From Rhodobacteraceae bacterium HTCC2150 (GTDB lineage Bacteria; Pseudomonadota; Alphaproteobacteria; Rhodobacterales; Rhodobacteraceae): DNA of 64,000 nt. The notes beneath the pieces were generated by a model, which saw only the letters and a list, made by a program, of their open reading frames with translations, searched no databases and was not told the origin of the DNA. Every line of letters starts with the position of its first letter. Positions within the stretch are counted from its first letter, which is position 1. This document shows, one piece after another, positions 37,690-48,920 of the stretch. The stretch spans positions 124,001 to 188,000 of the forward strand of contig AAXZ01000003.1 of assembly GCA_000169395.1 (NCBI GenBank), given 5' to 3'. The position numbers and the translations under genes are program-made.

Positions 37690-37875
37690 TCACCCCTTCT
37701 TAATCCACCCACCGCCAAATATCCGTGTGCTGTCGGCGTCATAGAATACACAAGCCTGCCCAGCACTGATACCTTCCTCGGCGGTGATCAGTTCCACCAT
37801 AGCCGTTGTTTCCGTCAAAGGACGCAGCACAGCACCCCGCGGTGGGCGGGTGGAACGGACGCGGACGTCTAGGTG
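37690..37875 (-). pseudogene. Duplicated 3' end of mnmA (fragment)
   Basis: About 60 codons, on the same strand as mnmA, encode a second copy of the MnmA C-terminus: [50 protein letters not shown] and a stop. It differs from the intact gene at many silent sites and a few residues (A-D-S for T-E-S; final G for A). Homology stops abruptly upstream of HLDV. The rest of 37541-38169 shows no gene or recognisable signal. The intact gene ends 2.4 kb away, with the acyltransferase between the copies. Confidence 0.88.
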
Positions 37876-38169
37876 CGCGACATCATGGTCTTGCCGTAAT
37901 GCGTTTTTGATAAAATACCGCGCTGTACGTCAGGCGGACGCGGCGGCAATGAAATACCTGCTTTTGCTGATTTGTATCCCTAATTATTATCTTTGTTGTT
38001 TCAGGGATGCTGTGGAATGCGTTTTATATTAAAATTGAAAGGTGAAGGGCCAAAACACTTCCAGTTTCCCAAAAATCCCCAACGAATTAACCCAGTTGTC
38101 GTTTTTCATGCTGGTTAATGTTTCATTTTTGATTATGTTAACACCTTAGATTTATTCGCGGAATTCACT

Positions 38170-40083
38170 ATGAAATATCGTCCAGAAATTGACGGCCTGC
38201 GTGCCATCGCTGTTGTTTCGGTTATTCTTTTTCATTCTGGATATTCTTTTCTTGCGGGTGGTTATTTTGGCGTCGACATATTTTTTGTAATCAGCGGTTA
38301 TTTAATCACAACGATCATTTCTTCGGAAATCGCTGCGGGTAAATTTAGTCTGCGAAATTTTTATGAACGACGAGCAAGAAGAATTCTGCCGGCGTTGTTT
38401 CTCGTTGTTCTTTGTTGCATTCCCTTGGCTTGGTTATTCTTGCTTCCATATGAGATGAAAGATTTTGCGGAAAGTGTTTTTACAGTTGCGACTTTTTCGT
38501 CTAATATTCTTTTTTGGTCTGAAAGCGGGTATTTTGCGAGAGTCTCTGAAACCAAGCCCCTGCTTCATACGTGGAGTTTGGCGATTGAAGAACAATACTA
38601 TTTGGTGTTCCCTTTATTATTGTTAGTACTCAACAGATTGCGACGCATTAACATTTTTTATGTTTTGATTGGGCTTACCGTAGCCAGCCTAATTTATGCG
38701 CAAATACGATTTCAGTCAGATCAATCTGCCGCATTTTTCCTAATACTTCCACGCGCTTGGGAACTACTCGTTGGGTCTTTAGCGGCCTTGATCCATTTAG
38801 AGTTTGGTCAATCTCTCGGCGTTTCAAAACTAAGAGGTACGTTAAGCTTAGTCGGATTACTTCTAATAATGTCGGCTCTTTTGGGGATTGTCGCTCCTAC
38901 TGGGAACCACAATCTCGTGCCTATAGTCCCCGTCTTTGGCGCATTCTTAATTTTGATGTTTGCAGAAAAAGATATCGGTATCGGTCGCTTCCTTGGTCTC
39001 GGTCTTTTTGTTGGCATCGGGTTGATTAGTTATAGCGCTTATCTTTGGCACCAACCGTTTTTGGCCTTTTCTAAAGTTCTGGTTGGCGATGAAGTGACAC
39101 ATAAAATTGCCCCGTTTTTAATCGCAGCTACATTTATTTGCGCGATTGCGACTTGGAAGTTTGTGGAAACTCCATTTCGCCAACAAAAACGTATTTCAAC
39201 GCGGGTTTTGTATTTGACGTTGGGTCCCATTTTTTTCGTGCTTCTGTCTTTTGGTCTTTATGGTCACCTCAAAGATGGAATCTCTTCGCGCTTATCAGAA
39301 ACAAAAAGGGTGCTGACGGGTGATATTGAACATTTAGAATTTCACAAACTGGTGTTTGATGAATTCCACACATGCCGTCCAGAAAACATAGCGAAGGCCG
39401 CCCTCACTTCGGACGGTTATTTGCGGTGTGTGCAATCTAAGGAGAACGATGACATGAATGTTGTACTCCTGGGGGATTCCCATGCCGAACACCTGTTTCT
39501 AGGGCTGGCTGAGGAAATGAAATTCGACAATATCGTATTCTATATCAAAGGCGCGTTTGCCTCGGTTTATGAACCCCGATTTTCCGAGATTTTTGAAGTA
39601 CTGGAAAATTCGCGGTCCACCGAGATCACAGTGCTTTCAATGCATTGGCTTGAAAAAGTAAGGCAACCGCCAGGCGGTAAATCTTTTGCTGAAAATTTGA
39701 AGGACACGATTGAATTCCTTGGTCAAAACAGCGGCTTGGTTGTGCTTTTGGATGACATTCCTCGGTTTCCGTTTGTTGCGTCCGAGTGTAAACATAATTT
39801 GCCCTTTCGGCCCCATTCAGGATGTTCGATTAGCCGAGGTTTTTTTGATGAACAGAAATCGAAATTTAGCAACGAGCTAATGGAAATTGCCAACAACGAA
39901 GATAAAGTAACGTATTTTTCATTGGATCACTTGTTTTGTGATGCTGAAAATTGTTCCATGGCAAATGAAAATACGATTTTTTATCGTGACAACAACCATT
40001 TAAATATACCTGGGTCTCGTATGGTTGGTAAGTTCTTGGCACCAAAATTGAATGAATTAAGGACCGAAATGTTAAACAAATAG
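38170..40083 (+). CDS. OafA-type O-acyltransferase with SGNH domain
   Basis: 637 residues. The N-terminal ~360 form an acyltransferase-3 membrane domain with about ten membrane segments: YRPEIDGLRAIAVVSVILFH with the catalytic His, FFVISGYLIT and FYERRARRILP, and WSLAIEEQYYLVFP. The C-terminal ~270 are a periplasmic SGNH hydrolase-like domain with VVLLGDSHAEHL and final DNNHLNIPGS (Asp-x-x-His). Such fusions acetylate O-antigen or other surface glycans. It is flanked by the intact mnmA and its duplicated end, suggesting import. Confidence 0.9.
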   Translation: MKYRPEIDGLRAIAVVSVILFHSGYSFLAGGYFGVDIFFVISGYLITTIISSEIAAGKFSLRNFYERRARRILPALFLVVLCCIPLAWLFLLPYEMKDFAESVFTVATFSSNILFWSESGYFARVSETKPLLHTWSLAIEEQYYLVFPLLLLVLNRLRRINIFYVLIGLTVASLIYAQIRFQSDQSAAFFLILPRAWELLVGSLAALIHLEFGQSLGVSKLRGTLSLVGLLLIMSALLGIVAPTGNHNLVPIVPVFGAFLILMFAEKDIGIGRFLGLGLFVGIGLISYSAYLWHQPFLAFSKVLVGDEVTHKIAPFLIAATFICAIATWKFVETPFRQQKRISTRVLYLTLGPIFFVLLSFGLYGHLKDGISSRLSETKRVLTGDIEHLEFHKLVFDEFHTCRPENIAKAALTSDGYLRCVQSKENDDMNVVLLGDSHAEHLFLGLAEEMKFDNIVFYIKGAFASVYEPRFSEIFEVLENSRSTEITVLSMHWLEKVRQPPGGKSFAENLKDTIEFLGQNSGLVVLLDDIPRFPFVASECKHNLPFRPHSGCSISRGFFDEQKSKFSNELMEIANNEDKVTYFSLDHLFCDAENCSMANENTIFYRDNNHLNIPGSRMVGKFLAPKLNELRTEMLNK

Positions 40084-40098
40084 TGGCGTTTGATGTTG

Positions 40099-40135
40099 GT
40101 AAACACTTTATAGGTTGCCTGTAAAAAGTGTTTAC
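40099..40135. terminator. Inverted repeat between acyltransferase and mnmA
   Basis: Perfect 11-bp arms GTAAACACTTT and AAAGTGTTTAC with a 15-base loop, between the convergent genes; the right arm overlaps the mnmA stop codon. Probably a bidirectional terminator. Confidence 0.5.
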
Positions 40136-41265
40136 GCCTTCTTAATCCACCCACCGCCAAATATCCGCGTGCTCTCAGTATCATAAAACACACAGGCCTG
40201 TCCGGCGCTGATGCCTTCTTCGGCGGTGATCAACTCGACCGTGGCCGTGGTTTCGCTGATGGGTCGCAACACCGCACCGCGTGGGGGGCGGGTTGAGCGG
40301 ACGCGGACGTCTAGGTGCCATTCGTCCCGTGACATCAAAGGTTCATCGCCCAGCCAGTTAATCTCGCCCAGTGGGACTGTGCGCGTGGCCAGCAATTCCT
40401 TGGCACCGACAACAACTTGACGTTTATCAACGTCCAGCCGCACCACGTATAATGGATCAGCCAGACCACCGATGCCCAAGCCTCGACGTTGTCCAATCGT
40501 ATAATGAATAACGCCGTTATGCGCGCCCAGAATGTTGCCGTCTGTATCCACAATATCACCCGGTTCCGCCGAACCGGGGCGCAGCTTTTCAATCACCGCC
40601 GCGTAATTGCCGTTTGGCACGAAGCATATATCCTGACTGTCTGGTTTATCCGCCACGGGCAGGCCGTATTTTGCCGCCAACGCGCGGGTTTCGGCCTTGC
40701 TGGTCAAATGCCCCAAGGGGAAGCGGAGGTAATCCAGTTGGTCTTGTTTGGTGGAAAACAGGAAATACGACTGGTCACGGTTACCATCCGCCGCTTGGTG
40801 AAGCTCGGCCTTGGTGTCGCCCATCATGCGCTGAATATAATGCCCTGTTGCCATGCAATCGGCATCCAGATCCTTGGCGGTTTCGAGCAAATCCTTGAAT
40901 TTCACCCGCTCATTGCAACGAATGCAGGGCACAGGCGTTGCACCAGCCAAATAGGAATCGGCAAACTCATCAATCACCGCTTCTTTAAACTTGTTCTCAT
41001 AATCCAAAACGTAATGCGGAAAGCCCATGGTTTCGGCCACACGCCGCGCATCGTGAATATCACGGCCCGCACAACACGCGCCTTTTTTCGCCAACGCCGC
41101 GCCGTGATCATAAAGTTGCAGCGTAACACCCACAACATCATAGCCCTGTTCAGCCAACACAGCCGCCACAACAGAACTGTCCACGCCTCCAGACATGGCA
41201 ACGACCACGCGGGTGTCAGCAGGGGCCTTGGCAAAACCAAGCGAGTTAAGAGGTGTATCCAACAT
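40132..41265 (-). CDS. mnmA: tRNA-specific 2-thiouridylase MnmA
   Basis: 377-residue enzyme that thiolates U34 of tRNA-Lys, Glu and Gln. Seen: PP-loop [14 protein letters not shown], catalytic Cys in [11 protein letters not shown] and the second Cys in GQACVFYD, and RGLGIGG. The start at the ATG after AAAGGACG was preferred to a longer frame. The 3' 180 bases have a diverged duplicate 2.4 kb downstream, so this end may itself be foreign or native. Confidence 0.95.
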   Translation of the reverse strand: MLDTPLNSLGFAKAPADTRVVVAMSGGVDSSVVAAVLAEQGYDVVGVTLQLYDHGAALAKKGACCAGRDIHDARRVAETMGFPHYVLDYENKFKEAVIDEFADSYLAGATPVPCIRCNERVKFKDLLETAKDLDADCMATGHYIQRMMGDTKAELHQAADGNRDQSYFLFSTKQDQLDYLRFPLGHLTSKAETRALAAKYGLPVADKPDSQDICFVPNGNYAAVIEKLRPGSAEPGDIVDTDGNILGAHNGVIHYTIGQRRGLGIGGLADPLYVVRLDVDKRQVVVGAKELLATRTVPLGEINWLGDEPLMSRDEWHLDVRVRSTRPPRGAVLRPISETTATVELITAEEGISAGQACVFYDTESTRIFGGGWIKKA

Positions 41266-41399
41266 TGGGGGCGTCCTTTTGGGTTCGTCTAAGAATATAG
41301 GAAAATGCAATCTACTCTCAAGGGGCGGTTTTACGGATCATTAGGAATAATCGGGCGAAATAGGCAAATAAGTGGATTTATCAGAAATGTGAGGCCAAT

Positions 41400-41690
41400 T
41401 TGTTCATTCGTAAAGCAGCAGGACCGCACGCGGTGACCCTTCCTAGTGGGCGTGTCATGACGCGCGCCGAATTGCCACCCGTTGATACACGTCGCTGGGT
41501 GGCCAGCCGCAAGGTGGCTTTGGTTAAGGGGGTGTTAAGTGGTTTGATCTCACCAGAAGAGGTTATGAAGCTTTACGATATTTCGCACGAGGAATTGTCG
41601 GCGTGGCAGGCGGCGCATTTGTGCCACGTTCCCAAGGCGTTACGCACAACGCGACTGCAATCTTACAGACAACCCAAGGTTGATTTTTAA
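41400..41690 (+). CDS. sciP: CtrA inhibitor SciP (DUF1153)
   Basis: 96-residue DUF1153/SciP helix-turn-helix protein; in Caulobacter it binds CtrA-controlled promoters and blocks activation in G1. Seen: VTLPSGRVMTRAELPPVDTRRWVASRKVALVKGV and a following helix-turn-helix (LISPEEVMKLYDISHEELSAW). The start is TTG with GAGG six bases upstream; no in-frame ATG or GTG lies nearby. It precedes ctrA by 82 bases on the same strand. Confidence 0.88.
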   Translation: MFIRKAAGPHAVTLPSGRVMTRAELPPVDTRRWVASRKVALVKGVLSGLISPEEVMKLYDISHEELSAWQAAHLCHVPKALRTTRLQSYRQPKVDF

Positions 41691-41772
41691 CTTTTTGTGT
41701 GTTAGTAACGTTGCATTAACAACTTTTAGGCAAAAATGAGGCATTACTTCTTTACGATAAGGGTTGAACAAA

Positions 41773-42486
41773 ATGCGCGTATTATTGGTAGAAGACGATC
41801 CCACCACGTCACGCAGCATCGAAATGATGCTGACACACGCCAACCTGAATGTTTATTCGACTGATTTAGGCGAAGAAGGCATCGATTTGGCGAAATTGTA
41901 TGATTATGACTTGATTTTATTAGATTTGAATTTGCCCGATATGAATGGGCACGAGGTTTTGCGCCAACTACGACTGGCCAAAGTGGAAACACCGATTTTG
42001 ATCCTTTCTGGATCTGATGACACCGAAAACAAAATCAAAGGATTTGGTTTTGGTGCCGATGACTACATGACAAAACCGTTTCATCGCGAAGAGTTGGTGG
42101 CGCGAATTCATGCCATCATTCGGCGTTCCAAAGGGCATTCACAATCAATTATTCACACAGGCGGCATAGCCGTCAATTTGGATGCCAAAACCGTTGAGGC
42201 ACATAACAAACCTGTGCATTTAACGGGCAAGGAATATCAAATGTTGGAATTGTTAAGCCTCAGAAAAGGAACGACTTTAACAAAAGAAATGTTCCTTAAT
42301 CATCTTTATGGCGGCATGGATGAGCCTGAACTTAAGATCATTGATGTGTTCATTTGCAAGCTCCGCAAAAAGCTGTCTTTGGCAACTGACGGTGATAATT
42401 ACATCGAAACGGTTTGGGGGCGTGGATATGTGTTGCGTGATCCAGTCGCCGCTGATGGGCCGGATGTTTTAGCGCAGGCCAGTTAA
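41773..42486 (+). CDS. ctrA: Cell cycle response regulator CtrA
   Basis: 237-residue OmpR-type regulator. Seen: receiver [20 protein letters not shown] with Asp51 as phosphate acceptor ([11 protein letters not shown]), Lys in TKPFHREEL, and the winged-helix effector [20 protein letters not shown] to [10 protein letters not shown]. In Rhodobacterales CtrA governs motility, gene transfer agent and related late functions. The start is ATG; a TTG three codons earlier was rejected. The genes for its phosphodonor ChpT and antagonist SciP are both in this window. Confidence 0.95.
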   Translation: MRVLLVEDDPTTSRSIEMMLTHANLNVYSTDLGEEGIDLAKLYDYDLILLDLNLPDMNGHEVLRQLRLAKVETPILILSGSDDTENKIKGFGFGADDYMTKPFHREELVARIHAIIRRSKGHSQSIIHTGGIAVNLDAKTVEAHNKPVHLTGKEYQMLELLSLRKGTTLTKEMFLNHLYGGMDEPELKIIDVFICKLRKKLSLATDGDNYIETVWGRGYVLRDPVAADGPDVLAQAS

Positions 42487-42550
42487 CGGGCGGTGATCAA
42501 CAGGCGGCGACGCTTTCTTATTTGGTCTAAAACTTCGCTGGTTTTCCTAA

Positions 42551-44743
<2,193 letters not shown>

Positions 44744-44747
44744 GAAA

Positions 44748-46838
44748 ATGGCAACGCGCCCGCCAGTCCTGTTTCCACTTTTCGCAGCCCTTGAAACGCT
44801 TGATGGCATTGGGCCCAAAACAGCTAAAAATTTCGAGGGACTTGACGTTACCAAACCGCGGGATTTACTATTTACCTTGCCTTATGCAGGTATTGATCGT
44901 CGCAAACGCGCAACCATTAAGGGCGCTGATTTGCCGGGCGTTGTCACGGTAGAGGTCGAAGTCGGTCACCACAATCCGCCAAGCCACAAAAGCAGACCAT
45001 ACCGCGTGACGGTCATGGACGAAACGACTGAATTTCAATTGGTATTTTTCCATGCGCGTGGCGATTACGTTCAAAAACTATTGCCGACGGGCCAACGCCG
45101 CGTGGTGTCAGGGCGCGTTGAACTTTTTGATGGCATTGCTCAAATGGTTCATCCTGATCATGTTCTTTCGCCAAATGCCGCCAATTCCATCCCCGTGTTT
45201 GAACCGATCTATCCGTTAACCCATGGGGTGACGCAAAAGATGATCACCAAGGCAATTAAAGGCGTTATGCAACGCCTGCCGATGGTAGAGGAATGGATCG
45301 ATCCGTCACAAAAAGCACAAGCAGAATGGCCTGATTGGAATCTGGCGATCACTAAGGCACATCATCCTGAAAACATGGGTGATTTTGGTGCAAACACGCC
45401 AGAACGTCTGCGGTTGGCCTATGATGAAATGTTTGCGCATCAGATCACTTTGGCTCTGGCGCGCGCCCGAAATAGTGCAAAACCCGGTCGTATTTCGAAA
45501 TCTACAGGCAAGTTGCAAAACAAGGTTTTGGCGGCACTTCCCTACAATCCGACGTCAGCGCAAGCGCGTACAATTAAGGAAATTCAGGCGGATTTAAACA
45601 GCAACAAACGTATGAACCGTTTGCTGCAAGGGGATGTTGGGGCTGGCAAAACACTTGTGGCGTTGATGGCACTGCTTGCTGTTGTTGAAGCGGGCGGGCA
45701 GGGCGTGATGATGGCCCCCACCGAAATTTTAGCGCGCCAACATTTAGACGGCTTGCGTCCCTTGGCCGAAAGCGCAGGCGTGGTGTTAGAATTGTTAACC
45801 GGCCGAGACAAAGGCCGCGAGCGTGCGGCGAAATTGGCGGCTTTGGCCAACGGTGATATCCACATTCTTGTAGGCACACATGCCGTTTTCCAAAAAGACG
45901 TGGAATTTCAAGATCTTCGATTGGCGATTGTCGATGAACAACATCGTTTTGGTGTGCGTCAACGTATGGATCTGGGTGCCAAAGGGCCTTCTGCTGATGT
46001 TCTGGTGATGACGGCTACACCCATTCCACGATCACTTGCTTTGGCGCAATTTGGCGACATGGATGTATCAATCTTGGACGAAAAACCACCGGGGCGAACA
46101 CCTATTAAAACCGCAATGGTCGCAAATTCACGTCTTGATCAGGTGGTCGGTAATTTGCAACGGGCCGTATCCGAAGGCAAACAAGCCTATTGGGTTTGCC
46201 CGCTAGTGGATGAAAGTGAGGTCAGTGATCTAACGGCCGCCGAAGAACGGTTTAAACGCCTTCGCGCGGTCATGCCTGACGGCACGGTGGGATTGGTTCA
46301 CGGTCAAATGCCGCCTGCCGAAAAAGACGCGGCAATGGCGCGGTTTATTTCGGGGGAAACAAAAATTTTGGTCGCAACCACCGTGATTGAGGTGGGGGTG
46401 GATGTGCCCAATGCCACGATTATGGTCATTGAACGGGCCGAAAGTTTTGGTTTGGCGCAGTTGCATCAATTGCGTGGTCGTGTGGGGCGTGGTGCGGCAG
46501 CATCGACTTGTGTTTTGTTATATGCGCCCCCCTTAAGTGAAGGTGGTGAACGGCGCTTACGTGTTTTGCGAGACACCGAAGATGGTTTCAAAATTGCCGA
46601 AGAAGATTTAGCAATGCGCGGTGCTGGTGATCTAATCGGAACGGCGCAATCCGGCCTGCCAAAGTTCCGAATTGCGGATTTGGAAAATCAGGCAAGCTTG
46701 ATGCAAATCGCACAAAGTGATGCGCGAAAACTGTTGCATGATGATCCAATACTGGAAACGCCCCGTGGCAAGGCCGCGCGTGTTCTTCTTTGGTTGATGG
46801 AACAAGATCAAGCAATTCGTTTGATTTCAGTGGGTTAG
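44748..46838 (+). CDS. recG: ATP-dependent DNA helicase RecG
   Basis: 696-residue branched-DNA helicase that regresses stalled forks. Seen: N-terminal wedge domain with the OB fold, Walker A GDVGAGKTLVALMAL, DEQH box in IVDEQHRFGVRQR, TATPIPRSLAL, and motif VI HQLRGRVGRG; TRG region near the end. It is coupled to ligA (gap of four bases) in a repair/replication pair. An SOS-like operator and a miniprotein gene follow. Confidence 0.96.
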   Translation: MATRPPVLFPLFAALETLDGIGPKTAKNFEGLDVTKPRDLLFTLPYAGIDRRKRATIKGADLPGVVTVEVEVGHHNPPSHKSRPYRVTVMDETTEFQLVFFHARGDYVQKLLPTGQRRVVSGRVELFDGIAQMVHPDHVLSPNAANSIPVFEPIYPLTHGVTQKMITKAIKGVMQRLPMVEEWIDPSQKAQAEWPDWNLAITKAHHPENMGDFGANTPERLRLAYDEMFAHQITLALARARNSAKPGRISKSTGKLQNKVLAALPYNPTSAQARTIKEIQADLNSNKRMNRLLQGDVGAGKTLVALMALLAVVEAGGQGVMMAPTEILARQHLDGLRPLAESAGVVLELLTGRDKGRERAAKLAALANGDIHILVGTHAVFQKDVEFQDLRLAIVDEQHRFGVRQRMDLGAKGPSADVLVMTATPIPRSLALAQFGDMDVSILDEKPPGRTPIKTAMVANSRLDQVVGNLQRAVSEGKQAYWVCPLVDESEVSDLTAAEERFKRLRAVMPDGTVGLVHGQMPPAEKDAAMARFISGETKILVATTVIEVGVDVPNATIMVIERAESFGLAQLHQLRGRVGRGAAASTCVLLYAPPLSEGGERRLRVLRDTEDGFKIAEEDLAMRGAGDLIGTAQSGLPKFRIADLENQASLMQIAQSDARKLLHDDPILETPRGKAARVLLWLMEQDQAIRLISVG

Positions 46839-46866
46839 ATCAGCCTTACACATTTTGTTCACAAAT

Positions 46867-46881
46867 GTTCCACAAAAGTTC
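46867..46881 (+). promoter_or_regulatory. LexA (SOS) operator candidate
   Basis: GTTC-CACAAAA-GTTC, matching the alphaproteobacterial LexA consensus GTTC-N7-GTTC exactly. A third GTTC ten bases upstream (46857) shares the pattern with N6 spacing, and two GAAC half-sites follow at 46905 and 46925. It lies 70 bases before the 40-codon gene. Confidence 0.6.
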
Positions 46882-46950
46882 TTTACAAAGTGTTTTCAAT
46901 ATGAGAACAAATAGGCAACAAAGAGAACAAACAATATTGAGGTAACTAAA

Positions 46951-47073
46951 ATGATCCGCAGCCTTAACCAAGTTATACGCCGTTCACCCGCGACATTTAT
47001 CCAAGATTCGATTGGCGCGTCTGCCATCGTCGTGATGCTATGGGTCGGTCTTCAAATTCCCGCATTTTACTGA
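46951..47073 (+). CDS. Single-pass membrane miniprotein, possibly SOS-induced
   Basis: 40-residue frame with ATG preceded by GAGG at 8 bases. The first ~20 residues are basic and polar (MIRSLNQVIRRSPATFIQDS) and the rest form one membrane helix (IGASAIVVMLWVGLQIPAF). A LexA-type box lies upstream and a terminator about 120 bases downstream, so it is an independent unit. I recall similarly short, unnamed proteins in other Rhodobacterales. The closest functional analogy is SidA, the SOS-induced inner-membrane division inhibitor of Caulobacter, by size and layout only. Confidence 0.65.
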   Translation: MIRSLNQVIRRSPATFIQDSIGASAIVVMLWVGLQIPAFY

Positions 47074-47198
47074 ATTCTGCCTGCGTTTTGTACCCCGGAC
47101 ATTGGTGTCGTTCCGTCCCGAACTTTTAGCACCCAGAAATTCCTGTCCCTCTGGATTACCGATATTTGGTGATCGTCCGGCCAGATAAACGCAAACTT

Positions 47199-47237
47199 TG
47201 CCGCCGCCTTCATCCCCGAAGTGCGGCGGTTTTTTTA
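47199..47237 (+). terminator. Terminator after the miniprotein gene
   Basis: GC-rich arms GCCGCC and GGCGGT around an inner TTC/GAA pairing, followed by seven T residues. The T-tract reaches the end of the convergent scaffold gene. Confidence 0.75.
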
Positions 47238-47678
47238 TGCGGACTTCGTTTCTGAAATTGCTGTCACCATTGCCTCTAGAACCAACATGATCGAGGCGTG
47301 GCGGTTTTTGTATTCGCGGGCAGGAATTAAAACTTCAAGACCTTCAAACGGCGCTGATGGTATTGGTCCATTTGATTTGAGCATCGCAAGTAGTTGATCC
47401 CGCGCGGAAATAATTTCCGCCTCAGTACGCCCGATTGCAACTTCACCAACCAAGGATGCAGCGGCTTGCCCTAAGGCGCATGCCTTTACGTCTTGGGCGA
47501 AGTCGGTGATTTTTTCGCCGTCAAACCCAATATCAACAGTGACAGTGGATCCGCAAAGAGGGGAACGTTTCATGACAGTCGCGTCAGGATTATCCAATCG
47601 CCCCAATGCCGGAATGTCCGCAGCCAAGGCCAAAATCCGCGTGGAATAGAGTTTAATAAGATCTGTGTCGCTCGACAT
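47235..47678 (-). CDS. Iron-sulfur cluster assembly scaffold protein (NifU/SufU-like)
   Basis: 147 residues of the IscU/NifU N-terminal fold in a diverged form. Seen: SPLCGSTVTVDIGFDGEKITDF with Cys42 and KACALGQAAASL with Cys67; the third Cys of IscU is not obvious. Relatives in Rhodobacterales are annotated as scaffold proteins but direct proof is lacking to my knowledge. It is divergent from hisI with 64 bases between starts, and convergent with the miniprotein unit. Confidence 0.8.
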   Translation of the reverse strand: MSSDTDLIKLYSTRILALAADIPALGRLDNPDATVMKRSPLCGSTVTVDIGFDGEKITDFAQDVKACALGQAAASLVGEVAIGRTEAEIISARDQLLAMLKSNGPIPSAPFEGLEVLIPAREYKNRHASIMLVLEAMVTAISETKSA

Positions 47679-47742
47679 GGGTTTTCCTTTTTATCCCGAC
47701 CCTTTAGATAGGGTTACTCATTGCCATTGCAAAGGACAAGCC

Positions 47743-48099
47743 ATGCAATTTGATCCCAGTCAGTTAACTTTTAATGAGGCGGGCCTTATCCCTGCCATTG
47801 CGCAGGATCATTTAACGGGCGAAGTGTTGATGATGGCGTGGATGAATGCCGAGGCAGTGCAGCGCACGATTGACACACGCTCGGTAACTTATTGGTCGCG
47901 TTCAAGGGCGGAATTTTGGGTTAAAGGTCTGACAAGTGGGCACACCCAAAAATTGATCGAAATGCGCATGGATTGTGATGTGGATTGCTTGCTAGTTCTT
48001 ATCGAACAGTTAGGTGCGGCTTGCCATACGAACCGTCGCAGTTGTTTTTATCGACGCGTTGATGAAGGTGAGATCGAAACCCTAAGTGACCCGCTATAG
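47743..48099 (+). CDS. hisI: Phosphoribosyl-AMP cyclohydrolase
   Basis: 118-residue HisI, opening the adenine ring of phosphoribosyl-AMP in histidine synthesis. Seen: TGEVLMMAWMNAEA, SRSRAEFWVKGLTSGHTQ, metal-binding DCDVDCLLVL and HTNRRSCFYR. Single-domain form without the HisE part, as usual in alphaproteobacteria. AAAGGA precedes the ATG. The 3' end overlaps the convergent gluQRS by six bases. Confidence 0.94.
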   Translation: MQFDPSQLTFNEAGLIPAIAQDHLTGEVLMMAWMNAEAVQRTIDTRSVTYWSRSRAEFWVKGLTSGHTQKLIEMRMDCDVDCLLVLIEQLGAACHTNRRSCFYRRVDEGEIETLSDPL

Positions 48100-48918
48100 A
48101 CCGATCATCTGACGAATTTCGGCAGGCGTTTTACCTTCTTCTCGATAAAGGCGGATGGCGCGGGCGTCATCACGCTTGGCCAAGCGTTTGCCACTTTCAT
48201 CATTGATCAATGGATGATGATGGTAGGTCGGTGTCGGCAAATTCAAAAGTGTTTGCAAAACCACGTGAATTTTCGTGGCATCAAACAGATCATTGCCGCG
48301 CAAAACGTCTGTAATACCTTGTGCTGCATCATCCACAACCACGCTTAGATGATAGGATGTTCCCATGTCGCGGCGTTGCAGAACAACGTCGCCAACATCA
48401 TGGCGAAAACTGTCTGCGGTAAAGTGCTGCTGGCCTGCTGTGTGCATCATTTCTGTAAACCTAAAATCACCATTTATACATTCACTATTCAATCTAAGGG
48501 ACTGATTTTTAGGGCGAATATCAATTGGTTTATGGCGGCAGATACCCGGATAAATTATACCATCTGGCCCATAATTTACCCTACCTTGGGGGGCACTGGC
48601 CGCCTCGCGAATGTCACGGCGATTGCAAACACATGGATAAAGAACGCCCATGTTCCATAAATGATCAAGTGCCGCATCATAGGCGGTCATATTGGTCGAT
48701 TGGCGCAGAACCGGTTGATCCCAAGTTAGACCAAGCCAAGCAAGATCCTCATAAATCAGGTCTTCCCATTCTGGCCGCGCGCGATCTTGATCGATGTCTT
48801 CGATCCGAACCAGAAATTCACCGTTTGATTTCCTAGTTAGATCATGACCAAGAATGGCAGAATATGCATGTCCAAGGTGCAATGGCCCTGTTGGTGAGGG
48901 CGCAAATCGGGTTCGCAT
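48094..48918 (-). CDS. gluQRS: Glutamyl-Q tRNA(Asp) synthetase
   Basis: 274-residue truncated glutamyl-tRNA synthetase paralogue that attaches Glu to queuosine 34 of tRNA-Asp. Seen: RFAPSPTGPLHLGHAYSA with the HLGH signature, the zinc-type Cys region CVCNRRDI...CRH, and GKRLAKRD in place of KMSKS. It lacks the anticodon-binding domain, which separates it from GltX. The methyltransferase gene lies two bases upstream on the same strand. Confidence 0.92.
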   Translation of the reverse strand: MRTRFAPSPTGPLHLGHAYSAILGHDLTRKSNGEFLVRIEDIDQDRARPEWEDLIYEDLAWLGLTWDQPVLRQSTNMTAYDAALDHLWNMGVLYPCVCNRRDIREAASAPQGRVNYGPDGIIYPGICRHKPIDIRPKNQSLRLNSECINGDFRFTEMMHTAGQQHFTADSFRHDVGDVVLQRRDMGTSYHLSVVVDDAAQGITDVLRGNDLFDATKIHVVLQTLLNLPTPTYHHHPLINDESGKRLAKRDDARAIRLYREEGKTPAEIRQMIGL

Positions 48919-48920
48919 GA

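Noticed and set aside
37784-38032. 82-codon plus-strand frame between the Fic and acyltransferase genes
   Set aside because: Its first half is antisense to the mnmA fragment and the corresponding frame appears antisense to the intact mnmA too; no ribosome site.
41687-41772. Possible CtrA box (TTAA-N7-TTAA) in the ctrA promoter region
   Set aside because: Only half-sites were found (TTAAC twice, neither with a correctly spaced TTAA partner), too weak to call.
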